A DNA stretch of 64,000 nt from assembly GCA_035934015.1 (NCBI GenBank), contig DASYYH010000006.1, forward strand, positions 62,001 to 126,000, in the 5' to 3' direction. The translations under genes were made by a program, and so were the position numbers. Each line of letters opens with the position of its first letter. Within the stretch, counting starts at the first letter, position 1. This DNA comes from Candidatus Acidiferrales bacterium. Lineage in GTDB: Bacteria; Acidobacteriota; Terriglobia; Acidiferrales; UBA7541. Positions 1 to 8,305 of the stretch are shown here, one piece after another. The notes under the pieces were generated by a model. The model had not been told where the DNA came from. It made no database searches and worked only from the letters and a program-made list of their open reading frames with translations.

Positions 1-1
1 A

Positions 2-376
2 CTCAATGAACAGCGCAAGAGTCTGAATGGTTCGCGCGTTTTGGTGCTCGGAGTCGCCTACAAGAAAGACATCGACGATTTGCGCGAATCACCCTCATTG
101 AAGCTCATGCAGTTGCTGCAGGAAGGCGGCGCGCTCATCGAATACAACGACCCGTATTTCCCCGCCTTGCATAAAATGCGCCACTACGATTACTCCAAAA
201 TGAAATCCACACCGCTCGATCCAGCGGCGCTCGCCTCTTTCGATTGCGTGCTCATCGCCACCGATCACTCTTCCTATGATTACGACATGATCGTAGCCTC
301 CTCGAAATTGGTCGTGGACACGCGCAATGCTACCCGCCGCGTCTCCAAGCATCATGGGAAGGTGGTGCACTGTTAG
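2..376 (+). CDS. nucleotide-sugar dehydrogenase, C-terminal part (5' end outside window)
   Basis: This is the last 124 residues of a UDP-sugar 6-dehydrogenase, an NAD-dependent enzyme that oxidises UDP-N-acetylhexosamine or UDP-glucose to the uronic acid for surface polysaccharide. The frame is open from base 2, so the gene enters from the left edge. The visible part is the C-terminal substrate/NAD-binding domain, with the family motif GVAYKKDIDDLRESPSL near its beginning, which is typical of the WbpA/VipA group. The Rossmann domain and the catalytic cysteine lie outside the window. The sugar epimerase that follows about 130 bases later supports a role in O-antigen or capsule precursors. The exact substrate cannot be decided from this fragment. 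Confidence 0.85.
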   Translation, partial: LNEQRKSLNGSRVLVLGVAYKKDIDDLRESPSLKLMQLLQEGGALIEYNDPYFPALHKMRHYDYSKMKSTPLDPAALASFDCVLIATDHSSYDYDMIVASSKLVVDTRNATRRVSKHHGKVVHC

Positions 377-504
377 GTTGATTCTTATGGCTCGGTTGGG
401 TCAGCAGCGGGCGCAACGCGGTTCTTGCGTATACTGAATTTTGCAATCCTTCTCGCAACCGTGCATAATTTTTGAGCTTTTGTGCATTGGGGAGAAATCA
501 TCTC

Positions 505-1470
505 GTGAATTACCTTGTGACCGGCGGCGCGGGCTTCATCGGCTCCAACATCGTGGATGAACTCGTTCGCCGCGGCCGCAGAGTGACCGTCCTCGATGAC
601 TTTTCCTCCGGCAAGGAAGAAAATCTCGCAGGCGTACGTGACAAAATTCGGTTGCTGCGCGGCAGCATTTGCGATTTGCAGGCTGCGCAGGAAGCATGTC
701 GTGGCGCGGACTACGTCTTGCATCTCGCCGCGCGCACATCCGTTCCGCGCTCCGTCGCGGAGCCTTTGGACACCAATCGCGTCAATATCGATGGTACGCT
801 CAATGTTCTGGTGGCCGCGCGCGACGCTAAAGTCCGTCGTTTCGTTTTCGCGGCTTCCTCCTCCGCCTATGGCGAATCGGAAACGCTTCCCAAAGTCGAA
901 ACCATGCCCTCCGCGCCCATTTCCCCGTATGGCGTCACGAAACTCGTCGGTGAAATCTACGCGCAGGTTTTCGGCCGTGTTTACGGCCTCGAGAACGTCT
1001 CCATCCGCTATTTCAATGTTTTTGGCCCGCGCCAGGACCCCACCTCGCAATATTCCGGCGTCCTTTCGCGCTTTATGCTCGCCGTTCTTCAGGGTGTTTC
1101 TCCCGTCGTTTATGGAGATGGCTTACAGTCACGCGATTTCACGTATATCGACAACGTGGTGGACATTACCCTGCGCGCCTGTGAGGCCCCCGGCGCTTCC
1201 GGCAAAGTGTTCAATGGAGGCACCGGCGAACGGACCACCCTCGATAACGTTCTGAAGTTGCTCTCCCAAATTTGCGGTAAACAAATCGCCGCGAAGTACG
1301 ACCCACCGCGTACAGGCGACATTCTCCATTCCCTCGCGGACGTTTCCTCCGCGCGAAAACTTCTCGGCTATAGTCCTCTCGTCAATTTCGAAGAGGGATT
1401 GCGCCTCACTTGGGACTGGTATTGCCAGGCCTATGCGTCTGTTTCCACCAGTGCGCCGGGAACAAGGTAG
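505..1470 (+). CDS. NAD-dependent sugar epimerase/dehydratase (UDP-hexose 4-epimerase type)
   Basis: An extended short-chain dehydrogenase of 321 residues that probably epimerises a nucleotide sugar at C4. The Rossmann motif GGAGFIG is at residues 7-13, a serine-rich strand (AASSSAYG) is near 117-123, and the catalytic YxxxK pair is Y142/K146 (PYGVTK). The GTG at 505 is chosen because it sits about 9 bases after a GGGGAGA ribosome site and puts the Rossmann motif at the usual distance from the N-terminus; the frame is open a little further upstream. It follows the nucleotide-sugar dehydrogenase, as in clusters where a UDP-uronic acid is made and then epimerised (WbpA/WbpP or UGD/UAE pairs). 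Substrate specificity is not decidable from sequence alone. Confidence 0.85.
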   Translation: MNYLVTGGAGFIGSNIVDELVRRGRRVTVLDDFSSGKEENLAGVRDKIRLLRGSICDLQAAQEACRGADYVLHLAARTSVPRSVAEPLDTNRVNIDGTLNVLVAARDAKVRRFVFAASSSAYGESETLPKVETMPSAPISPYGVTKLVGEIYAQVFGRVYGLENVSIRYFNVFGPRQDPTSQYSGVLSRFMLAVLQGVSPVVYGDGLQSRDFTYIDNVVDITLRACEAPGASGKVFNGGTGERTTLDNVLKLLSQICGKQIAAKYDPPRTGDILHSLADVSSARKLLGYSPLVNFEEGLRLTWDWYCQAYASVSTSAPGTR

Positions 1471-1480
1471 GTCATTCCGC

Positions 1481-2914
1481 GTGGCGACATTTTTCATTCA
1501 TAATTTCGGCTGCCGCGCCACGCAGGCGGACGCTTCCGCCATCTCTTTCGATCTCAAGGGGCGCGGGTACGCCGCCGCTGAATCCGATCGCGCCGCCGAC
1601 TTCGTCGTTCTCAACACCTGCACGGTCACTGCTGCTGCCGACGCGCAAGCTCGCGACGCCGTTCGCCGCATTCATCGTGAAAATCCCTGCGCGTGCATCG
1701 TCGTCACTGGCTGCTACGCTCAGCGCGCTCCAGAAGAATTGGCCGCGCTCGAAGGCGTCTCTTTGGTCATCGGCAATTCGCATCAGTCCGCGCTTTCTTC
1801 CATCATTTCTTCCCGCGCACCCGATCTCATTTCGAATGATCCTCGCGCCGATGTCGTGCCACTCGGCCGGTTGACTTCATCGCTGCACGCCGCGCGCATC
1901 TTTCGCGGCGAAGCGGCCTCAATCAAGGAAATTCTCGTCGCCGCGCCGGATGCCACGGGCAGTCGCACGCGCCCCACGCTGAAAATTCAGGACGGTTGCA
2001 ACCATCGCTGCTCCTACTGCGTGATTCCGCTCGTCCGAGGTCGGAGCCGCAGCCTCGCGCCGGAGCGCGTAGTCGCTGAAATCCACCGCTTGATTAAGGC
2101 TGGCGCGCGCGAAATCGTTCTGAGCGGCATAGATCTCGGCAGCTACGGGCGTGATCTTGCATCGCGGACATCGCTTCAGGAATTGCTTCGCCAGATTCTC
2201 AACGAAACGTCGCTCGAGCGCTTGCGCCTCAGCTCTATCGAGCCGATGGACGTCACGCAGGATTTCATCGAGATCATCGCCTCATCCGACCGTATCGCCC
2301 CGCATTTTCACATGCCGCTTCAATCCGGTTCCGACCGCATCCTTCGCGCAATGCATCGCTGGTATCGCGCTGCCCATTACGCCCGCCGCGTCGAATTGAT
2401 TCGCGAACGCCTTCCCTATGCCGCCATCGGTGCGGACGTCATCACCGGTTTTCCCGGCGAGACTGAAGAAGAACATGGTGTGACCATGCAATTCCTCGAA
2501 GAATTGCCGCTCAGCTATCTGCACGTGTTTTCGTTTTCTCCTCGTCCGGGCACCGAAGCCGCCATGCTCGGCGAACACGTTTCTCCCTCGGAAATTCATC
2601 GCCGTGCGCGCGAATTGCGCGCTCTGGGCCAGCGCAAACTCGCCGCATTTCGCGCCGCCCAAGATGGCACAACTCTTCGTGTGCTCACGTTGGGACGTCA
2701 GGGCGCGGACTCGACCGAAGCGCTCAGCGGAAATTATTTGAAACTTTGCGTCCGCGGACTTTGGCCGCGCAACGAATGGCTCGATGTAATTTTCAATGAT
2801 CGCATTTCCGCGCTCGAAGCGATGCCCGCCGAGGCTCTAGCTTTCCAGGATGACTTGCGCGAACGCCAGATTTCCGCTGTGCGTGATGGAAAGCAGGATG
2901 TGTTTTGCTCCTAG
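1481..2914 (+). CDS. mtaB: tRNA (N6-threonylcarbamoyladenosine-37-C2) methylthiotransferase MtaB
   Basis: A 477-residue radical SAM methylthiotransferase that adds a methylthio group to t6A37 of tRNAs reading ANN codons. The N-terminal UPF0004 domain carries three cluster cysteines (C11 in NFGCRATQ, C47 in NTCTVT, C78 in TGCYAQ). The radical SAM CxxxCxxC motif is at C173/C177/C180 (DGCNHRCSYC). NFGCRATQADA at the N-terminus separates it from MiaB and RimO. GTG 1481 is chosen because AAGGTAGG lies about 9 bases upstream and the conserved domain begins directly after it. The gene starts 10 bases after the epimerase stop. Its last 78 bases overlap the end of acpS on the other strand; that tail is an extension beyond the usual family end. 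Confidence 0.9.
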   Translation: MATFFIHNFGCRATQADASAISFDLKGRGYAAAESDRAADFVVLNTCTVTAAADAQARDAVRRIHRENPCACIVVTGCYAQRAPEELAALEGVSLVIGNSHQSALSSIISSRAPDLISNDPRADVVPLGRLTSSLHAARIFRGEAASIKEILVAAPDATGSRTRPTLKIQDGCNHRCSYCVIPLVRGRSRSLAPERVVAEIHRLIKAGAREIVLSGIDLGSYGRDLASRTSLQELLRQILNETSLERLRLSSIEPMDVTQDFIEIIASSDRIAPHFHMPLQSGSDRILRAMHRWYRAAHYARRVELIRERLPYAAIGADVITGFPGETEEEHGVTMQFLEELPLSYLHVFSFSPRPGTEAAMLGEHVSPSEIHRRARELRALGQRKLAAFRAAQDGTTLRVLTLGRQGADSTEALSGNYLKLCVRGLWPRNEWLDVIFNDRISALEAMPAEALAFQDDLRERQISAVRDGKQDVFCS

Positions 2915-3214
2915 CCGCGCCGCATGCTCCGCCGCTTGGCCTTCTAGCGTGAGTCCGGGCTTGCCGCTCGCTTCGTTTTTCACTTCGATGTCCCGCCAGC
3001 GCACGCCTTTTCTCCAGCCTGTCCCCAGCGCTTTCATCGCCGCTTCCTTGGCCGCAAAACGCGCGGCGTAGCGTTCGAATTTCGCTTTGTGCCGTTCGCA
3101 GTGTGCGATTTCCACCGGCGTAAACACACGCTCAAGAAACGGCCGCCCGTGCCGCGCGATGGCCGCCTCCACGCGGTCGATTTCCGCAATATCTGCGCCG
3201 ATTCCGACGATCAT
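2837..3214 (-). CDS. acpS: holo-[acyl-carrier-protein] synthase
   Basis: A 125-residue 4'-phosphopantetheinyl transferase that moves the phosphopantetheine arm of CoA onto a serine of acyl carrier protein, needed for fatty acid synthesis. It starts with the family signature GIGADIAEIDR, where D8 binds magnesium, and has the second metal/catalytic motif ARFAAKEAAMKALG with E57. Length is normal for the family. The start at 3214 puts the signature at the N-terminus; the frame is open upstream but that part is not conserved in type. The 3' end overlaps the mtaB 3' end antiparallel by 78 bases, and the conserved strand LLSITHSGNLAFAQVI lies in that overlap, so the overlap is genuine on the acpS side. 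Confidence 0.92.
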   Translation of the reverse strand: MIVGIGADIAEIDRVEAAIARHGRPFLERVFTPVEIAHCERHKAKFERYAARFAAKEAAMKALGTGWRKGVRWRDIEVKNEASGKPGLTLEGQAAEHAARLGAKHILLSITHSGNLAFAQVILES

Positions 3215-3289
3215 TTCTGAGTTTTCACCCGAGACCGCGCCCAAAACAAAATCGCACCTTGGTTCGCCCAACCGCCCGCGAGCATTATA

Positions 3290-4279
3290 ATGTCAAACGC
3301 TCGAGAAACCGTGGAGTTCATCGTGCCCATCGCTCGCATCGCAAAAAGAAGACCACCGAAACCTGCCGGCCGTCATTTGCCCGCGCTGGATAAGCACTGG
3401 AAGTTTCGTCGCGCTGCGGGCCTTCAGATTCTCGAAGCCATTCCGCTGAAAAAATTCAGCTGGCTCGTCCATGGCTTTAGCACTCGTCCGGGCGGCGTGA
3501 GCCAACTCGAAAAATCCTCCAGCGGCAGCGCGAAAAAAGAATCTGTGCTCAATCTCGGTTTCACGGACTGGGATCGTCGCCAATCCGTCGCCGAAAATCG
3601 CCGCCGTTTTGCCCAAGCTCTCGGCGCGAAGTCCTCAGCGCTCATTGCGTTTCGGCAAATTCATTCCGATGTTGTGCACGTTGTCAGCTCGGTTCCTTCG
3701 GACATCTGTCAAGGCGACGCACTTGCCACGCGCACGCCGCATCTTTTTCTCAGCATCCAGACCGCCGACTGTATACCGATTTTGCTCGTCGATCCGCGCA
3801 ACCGCGCTGTCGCCGCCGTACACGCCGGATGGCGCGGCACGCTCGCGCGCATCGCCGCGAAAACAATCGGCCGCATGCAGATGGAGTTCGGCACGCGCCC
3901 CTCGGACATTCTCGCCGCTCTCGGCCCGCGAATCGGCCGCTGCTGCTACGAAGTTGGCCCCGAGGTCGTCAAGGAATTCGCTGCGCAATTTCCGCAGGCG
4001 CGCGACTGGTTCGATGGCCCGTTCGACGTCCTCGCCTCCGGCGAAGACCCGAATCCTCTCCCGTGGCTCACGATGATGCCGCCGGGCCATGAGCCGCCTC
4101 CTCCGCGATGCCATCTCGATTTGCATGCCGCGAATTCGGCCATCCTTGCTGCGGCTGGCGTCGCATCCAGGAATATTTTCGCTGTGAACTTGTGCACTTC
4201 CTGCCGCACCGATCTCTTCTTCAGTTATCGCCGCGAAGCCCAGACCGGCCGCATGATGGCTGCCATCGCAATCATCTAA
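3290..4279 (+). CDS. pgeF: peptidoglycan editing factor / purine nucleoside phosphorylase-like YfiH family protein
   Basis: A 329-residue member of the DUF152 (YfiH/PgeF, LACC1-like) family. Members have been called multicopper polyphenol oxidases, zinc-dependent purine nucleoside phosphorylases, and an editing factor that removes wrongly incorporated L-Ser from peptidoglycan precursors. The family motifs appear in order: VHGFSTRPGGVS, the metal/active-site histidine in QIHSDVV, TADCIPILL with the cysteine ligand, AAVHAGWRGTL, GRCCYEVGPEV and NLCTSCRTDLFFSYRR near the end. The protein is about 70 residues longer at the N-terminus than usual, with a basic proline-rich stretch before the conserved part. 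It is divergent from acpS with a 75-base gap. Confidence 0.85.
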   Translation: MSNARETVEFIVPIARIAKRRPPKPAGRHLPALDKHWKFRRAAGLQILEAIPLKKFSWLVHGFSTRPGGVSQLEKSSSGSAKKESVLNLGFTDWDRRQSVAENRRRFAQALGAKSSALIAFRQIHSDVVHVVSSVPSDICQGDALATRTPHLFLSIQTADCIPILLVDPRNRAVAAVHAGWRGTLARIAAKTIGRMQMEFGTRPSDILAALGPRIGRCCYEVGPEVVKEFAAQFPQARDWFDGPFDVLASGEDPNPLPWLTMMPPGHEPPPPRCHLDLHAANSAILAAAGVASRNIFAVNLCTSCRTDLFFSYRREAQTGRMMAAIAII

Positions 4280-4306
4280 TTGGACACACCGCCTGCAGGC
4301 AAGCTC

Positions 4307-4340
4307 AAGCAGGAATGTAGATGTCTGTGCCCTGCTTTTT
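4307..4340 (+). terminator. probable intrinsic terminator after pgeF
   Basis: Arms AAGCAGG (4307-4313) and CCTGCTT (4331-4337) can form a 7-bp stem with a 17-base loop, followed by a short T run. It lies 28 bases after the pgeF stop. The long loop makes it a moderate rather than a strong candidate. Confidence 0.45.
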
Positions 4341-4450
4341 AGGGGTCGGAGCTTCAGCTTCCACAAAACAGTCGCGTTCTTCGTTCTTTCCTACCTATCG
4401 CACAATCTTCTTGCGCGAGTATTCAGGCTTCACGGGTCACAGGACGCGAG

Positions 4451-5533
4451 TCACGACCGCGTCTCCACCAGCGCCAGTTGCCCGCACGCCGCCATCACGT
4501 CTTGCCCGCGCGAATAGCGCACAAATGCCATCTGTCCCTTGTCCGCCAGAATTTTGCGGAATTCCTCAATGCGCTCGGCATCTGGTGGCCGGTACGGCAA
4601 TTCCCCCGGATTCCACGGGATCAGATTCACTTTCGCGCGCAGCGGTGCGACAAGTTTCGCCAGCCGCCGCGCATCTTCCGGCGTATCGTTGAATCCGCCG
4701 AGCAGCACATACTCGAACGTCAATCGCTCCCAAGTCCGCAGCGGATACTTCCGGCACGCTTCGAGCAAATCTCCAATCGGGTATTTGCGATTGATTGGCA
4801 TGATGGCGTTGCGTTTCTCGTCGCTTGCCGCGTTCAGTGAAATCGCCAGCTTCGGTCGCACTTTTTCTTTGCTGAGTCGCTCAATCCCCGGAATGATTCC
4901 GCTCGTCGAAAGCGTGACGCGCTTCGGCGAAATCCCCAGCCCTTTCGTGTCCAGCAGAATTCTCAGCGCTGCCATCACCGCTTTGTAATTCAGCAGCGGT
5001 TCGCCCTGTCCCATCAGCACCACATTCGTTTGCGGCTTGAGCGCGTCGCGATTTTCGCCGAGCGCAACCAGAATCTGCCCGAGAATTTCGCCAGCCGAAA
5101 GATTCCGTATCAAACCGAGCGTCGCCGTAAGACAAAACTGGCAATTCACCGCGCAGCCCGCCTGCGTCGAAACGCAAATCGTTTGGCGTTTTTCTTCTGG
5201 CATGAAAACGGTCTCAATCGTCGCTGCCTTCCTCTCACTCGAATCCGCTAGCCGCAGCACATATCGAATCGTTCCGTCTGCCGAACGGTGCGTCCGCGCG
5301 ATGGCCGGCAAGCGCACTTCTGCAATCTCCGCGAGCTTCGCGCGAAACGCCGCTGGAAGCGCCGTCATCTGCGCGATTTCGGTCTTATGCTCCGCATAGA
5401 GCGCGCCGTAAATCTGAGCGCCGCGATACCCCGGCTCTCCCAGCGACATGGCAAGCTCGCGCAATTCCTCGCTCGATTTGTCCAGCAGATTGAAGCGCTG
5501 CGAATGCACCGAATTGTTTTCGAATTCACGCAC
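4451..5533 (-). CDS. rlmN: 23S rRNA (A2503-C2)/tRNA (A37-C2) methyltransferase RlmN
   Basis: A 360-residue radical SAM methyltransferase that methylates C2 of A2503 in 23S rRNA and of A37 in some tRNAs. The cluster motif is C127-AVN-C131-QF-C134. The two further cysteines needed for the RlmN mechanism are present: C120 (TICVSTQ, 7 residues before the cluster as in the E. coli enzyme) and C350 near the C-terminus (VMAACGQL). The GGEP-like SAM motif appears as MGQGEPLLN. Start is a GTG at 5533 with only a weak ribosome site, so the exact start is uncertain. It is divergent from the M16 peptidase gene. Confidence 0.95.
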   Translation of the reverse strand: MREFENNSVHSQRFNLLDKSSEELRELAMSLGEPGYRGAQIYGALYAEHKTEIAQMTALPAAFRAKLAEIAEVRLPAIARTHRSADGTIRYVLRLADSSERKAATIETVFMPEEKRQTICVSTQAGCAVNCQFCLTATLGLIRNLSAGEILGQILVALGENRDALKPQTNVVLMGQGEPLLNYKAVMAALRILLDTKGLGISPKRVTLSTSGIIPGIERLSKEKVRPKLAISLNAASDEKRNAIMPINRKYPIGDLLEACRKYPLRTWERLTFEYVLLGGFNDTPEDARRLAKLVAPLRAKVNLIPWNPGELPYRPPDAERIEEFRKILADKGQMAFVRYSRGQDVMAACGQLALVETRS

Positions 5534-5737
5534 GGCGCGTCACTTTCTTGAGATGATATCACGCCGCCAAAACGCGATGCCTTTCGCCGGCACTGCCCCG
5601 CACGTTATACTTGTTTCCAAGCGTGCCCGCTGCGCTTCCGTTGATGCGCGGAAAGTCCGTGGCGTTTCCGAAGGGCAATTCCGCTGCTGTCGTGACACAA
5701 TGGATAAAGATGGCTAGGAGTTGTTCGTCCTGAATAT

Positions 5738-7021
5738 ATGACCAGCGAAGCGCGGAGAATCGAGAAAACGACTTTACCCAACGGCCTTCTTGTCGTCACG
5801 GAAACAATGCCGTACATGCGTTCCGTGTCCGCAGGCATTTGGGTTCGCGACGGCGCGCGTCGCGAACCGCACGAGCTGTGCGGCATCTCCCATTTTCTCG
5901 AACACATGGTTTTCAAGGGCACTTCGCGCCGCACTGCCGAGGATATCGCCCGCGAAGTCGATCGCGTCGGCGGTATGGTCGACGCCTTCACCGCCAAAGA
6001 GATGGTCTGCTTCAATACGCGCGTCCTTGACGAGCATCTTCCCATCGCCTTCGATGTCCTCGCCGACATGGTTCTCGATCCGCAATTTCCGGAAGACGAA
6101 ATTGCCCGCGAGCGCTCCGTCGTTCTCGAAGAAATCCGCATGGTCGAGGACAATCCCGAAGACCTCGTCCACGAGATTTTCTCCAGAAATCTCTGGGGAC
6201 ATCATCCGCTCGGTCGGCCCATCCTTGGAACATCGGACACAGTCCCGAAATTTGACCGCGGCGTCATCCAATCCTGGTTTCGCCAGTGCTACACGCCGGA
6301 CAATATGATGATCACCGCCGCTGGCAATGTCTCCCATGCGCAAATGCTCGATTTAATCGCGCCGCGCTTCGCCAATCGCGTCCCTTCAAGCACTGGACAC
6401 GCCACCGCTCCGTCGGCGCCCGTGCCGCGCGCGGAGATCGTCGCGCGCTCCAAGAGCGAATTGGAGCAGGTGCATCTCTGCCTCGGTGTGCCGGCTTATT
6501 GTGTGACGCACTCCAAAAGATACGCCGCCATGGTGTTGAATAATCTCCTCGGCAGCGGAATGTCCTCGCGCCTTTTCCAGAACATCCGCGAAAAGCAGGG
6601 TCTTGCCTATGCGGTTTTCAGCGACGCGAATCACTATCGCGATGCCGGCATCCTGTCCATCTATGCGGGAACAAGTCTCGCCACTGTCGAGCGCTTGGTC
6701 GCCTCCGTGTTTCGCGAATTGAGCGATTTGAAGGAGAATGCCGTCAGCGACGAAGAGCTCTCCCGCTCAAAAGCCAATCTGAAGGGTGCAACCTTCCTTT
6801 CGCTCGAGTCCAGTGGCGCGCGCATGAGCGATCTCGCCCGGCAATATCTCTATTTCGGCGAATACACGCCCATTGAAGAACGCATCGCCGCGATGGAAGC
6901 GGTCACCGCACCGGAAATCCAGGATGTGGCCCGCGAAATCTTTCAATCCGCCCGCGTCTCCGCCGCAATTCTGGGTGATTTGGACGGCTTCACTCTCACT
7001 TCTTCTCATTTCGCCTGCTGA
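5738..7021 (+). CDS. M16 family zinc peptidase (processing-peptidase type)
   Basis: A 427-residue pitrilysin-family metallopeptidase, about the size of single-chain bacterial homologues of mitochondrial processing peptidase (PepR/MlpA type). The inverted zinc motif HxxEH is H52-F-L-E55-H56, and the distal zinc ligand is the second Glu of the pair at 131-132, the standard spacing of about 76 residues. The C-terminal M16 domain is recognisable by LLGSGMSSRLFQNIREKQGLAYA. No signal peptide is seen, so it probably acts in the cytoplasm. The ATG at 5738 has no good ribosome site close by. It is followed closely by the metallo-hydrolase gene in the same direction. Its substrate is unknown. Confidence 0.88.
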   Translation: MTSEARRIEKTTLPNGLLVVTETMPYMRSVSAGIWVRDGARREPHELCGISHFLEHMVFKGTSRRTAEDIAREVDRVGGMVDAFTAKEMVCFNTRVLDEHLPIAFDVLADMVLDPQFPEDEIARERSVVLEEIRMVEDNPEDLVHEIFSRNLWGHHPLGRPILGTSDTVPKFDRGVIQSWFRQCYTPDNMMITAAGNVSHAQMLDLIAPRFANRVPSSTGHATAPSAPVPRAEIVARSKSELEQVHLCLGVPAYCVTHSKRYAAMVLNNLLGSGMSSRLFQNIREKQGLAYAVFSDANHYRDAGILSIYAGTSLATVERLVASVFRELSDLKENAVSDEELSRSKANLKGATFLSLESSGARMSDLARQYLYFGEYTPIEERIAAMEAVTAPEIQDVAREIFQSARVSAAILGDLDGFTLTSSHFAC

Positions 7022-7140
7022 ACTCGGCCAACAAGCGATTCTCTCCGCGCAATTTCCCATCCGTTCCCATTGACGTATCTTCCTCGCTTTGCCATCATGC
7101 CTTGCAGGCCGTTGCGGGCTCGAACGGCTAGCGAGGGCGC

Positions 7141-7959
7141 ATCAGCTTACGCGTTTCCATTCTGGCCTCCGGCAGTTCCGGCAACGCCACCTTGCTGGAA
7201 ACGGAGCGTACCTGCCTCCTGGTGGACGCCGGCCTCGGCCGCAAGGAAACTCTTCGCCGCTTGGCCGCTTTGGGCAAGTCTCCCGAACGCATCGACGGCA
7301 TTCTGATTTCCCACGAGCACACCGACCATTCGAGCGGCCTGCCGCAACTCCTGAGCCATTGGCAGGCGACTGCCTACCTCACGCAAGCTACCTGCGTTGA
7401 AATTCTCAAAACCCTGCCGGAAGGTTCGAGCAAGAAAATGGCGCGTGTCGAGCACATTCGCGCCGGCGAGCGTTTCACCGTCGGCGACATTGAAGTTTCT
7501 CCGTTTTCCGTGCCTCATGACGCCGCCGATCCCGTCGGCTACGCCTTTCGCGCCAACGGCACCAAGGTCGCCATCGTCACCGACCTCGGCGATCTACCTC
7601 GACACGTCAAGCTTCATCTTCGCGAAGCCGATTGCCTGATCCTCGAGTCCAATCATGATCTCGATAAGCTCAAGCTTGGCCCGTATCCCTGGTACCTAAA
7701 ACAGCGCATCATGGCTAGGAATGGCCATCTTTCCAATCAAAAGGTGAGCGAGTATTTGGCTGACGCAGAGAGCGTTGAAGGCTTCGACGGCCGCGCGCGT
7801 TACTTGGTCCTTGCTCACGTTTCTGAAATCAATAACGATCCCAACATAGTCGACTTTTTCGCCAAGGAGGCGCTCCACAGTCGCCCGATTGAATCTGCCT
7901 TTCAAGGTGAACTTCTCATCGCTTCTCAGCGCGTGCCCCTCGGTCCGCTGAATTTGTAG
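7141..7959 (+). CDS. metallo-beta-lactamase-fold hydrolase (YycJ/WalJ-like)
   Basis: A metallo-hydrolase of the MBL fold, close to the YycJ/WalJ group of putative exonuclease-like enzymes. The metal motif is SHEHTDHSSGL, with later ligands in VPHDAADP, VTDLGDL and LAHVSEINN. The conserved N-terminal strand RVSILASGSSGNATL is encoded from about 7150, but the frame from the stop at 7129 onward has no ATG, GTG or TTG before 7192, inside or after that strand. The given start, ATC at 7141, is a guess: GCGAGGG lies just before it. A start at TTG 7192 would remove a conserved strand. Either a rare start codon is used or there is a local sequence error. Confidence 0.75.
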   Translation: MSLRVSILASGSSGNATLLETERTCLLVDAGLGRKETLRRLAALGKSPERIDGILISHEHTDHSSGLPQLLSHWQATAYLTQATCVEILKTLPEGSSKKMARVEHIRAGERFTVGDIEVSPFSVPHDAADPVGYAFRANGTKVAIVTDLGDLPRHVKLHLREADCLILESNHDLDKLKLGPYPWYLKQRIMARNGHLSNQKVSEYLADAESVEGFDGRARYLVLAHVSEINNDPNIVDFFAKEALHSRPIESAFQGELLIASQRVPLGPLNL

Positions 7960-8305
7960 GATTTTTCGCTTCCTTCCAACTCCTCAACCTGCACTTCTGC
8001 CCAGAAAAATTTGCGCGGTGCGTGCAATTTTCTCCCGGCGCGATCCCTGATTTCCCGGATCGCCTGCGCGTAAAGTCCTGATATCCGAATACTTTAGATT
8101 TTTCTTTCTCGCGGCCTGAAAATTGCTCGACTTTTCGCGGGGATTGGTCTGGGAACTTTTGACTCTACTTGTTCTCTAAATATCTGTCGCTTTCATAGCT
8201 GCCTCGCTTCGCTTTATCGGATGGCATAAACTCAAACGGAATTTTTAAACCGGTCCAGACTCACCCCCCGGCAAAAATTCCATTCCGGCTGCAAGGGGGG
8301 CAGAA
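7960..8305. other. intergenic stretch without a gene
   Basis: No plausible coding region is seen on either strand. It holds a 7-bp inverted repeat (8040-8046 with 8057-8063) without a T run, and a possible sigma-70-like promoter for the downstream LuxR gene: TTGACT at 8159-8164 and TATCTG at 8181-8186 with a 16-base spacer. Both are weak. Confidence 0.4.
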
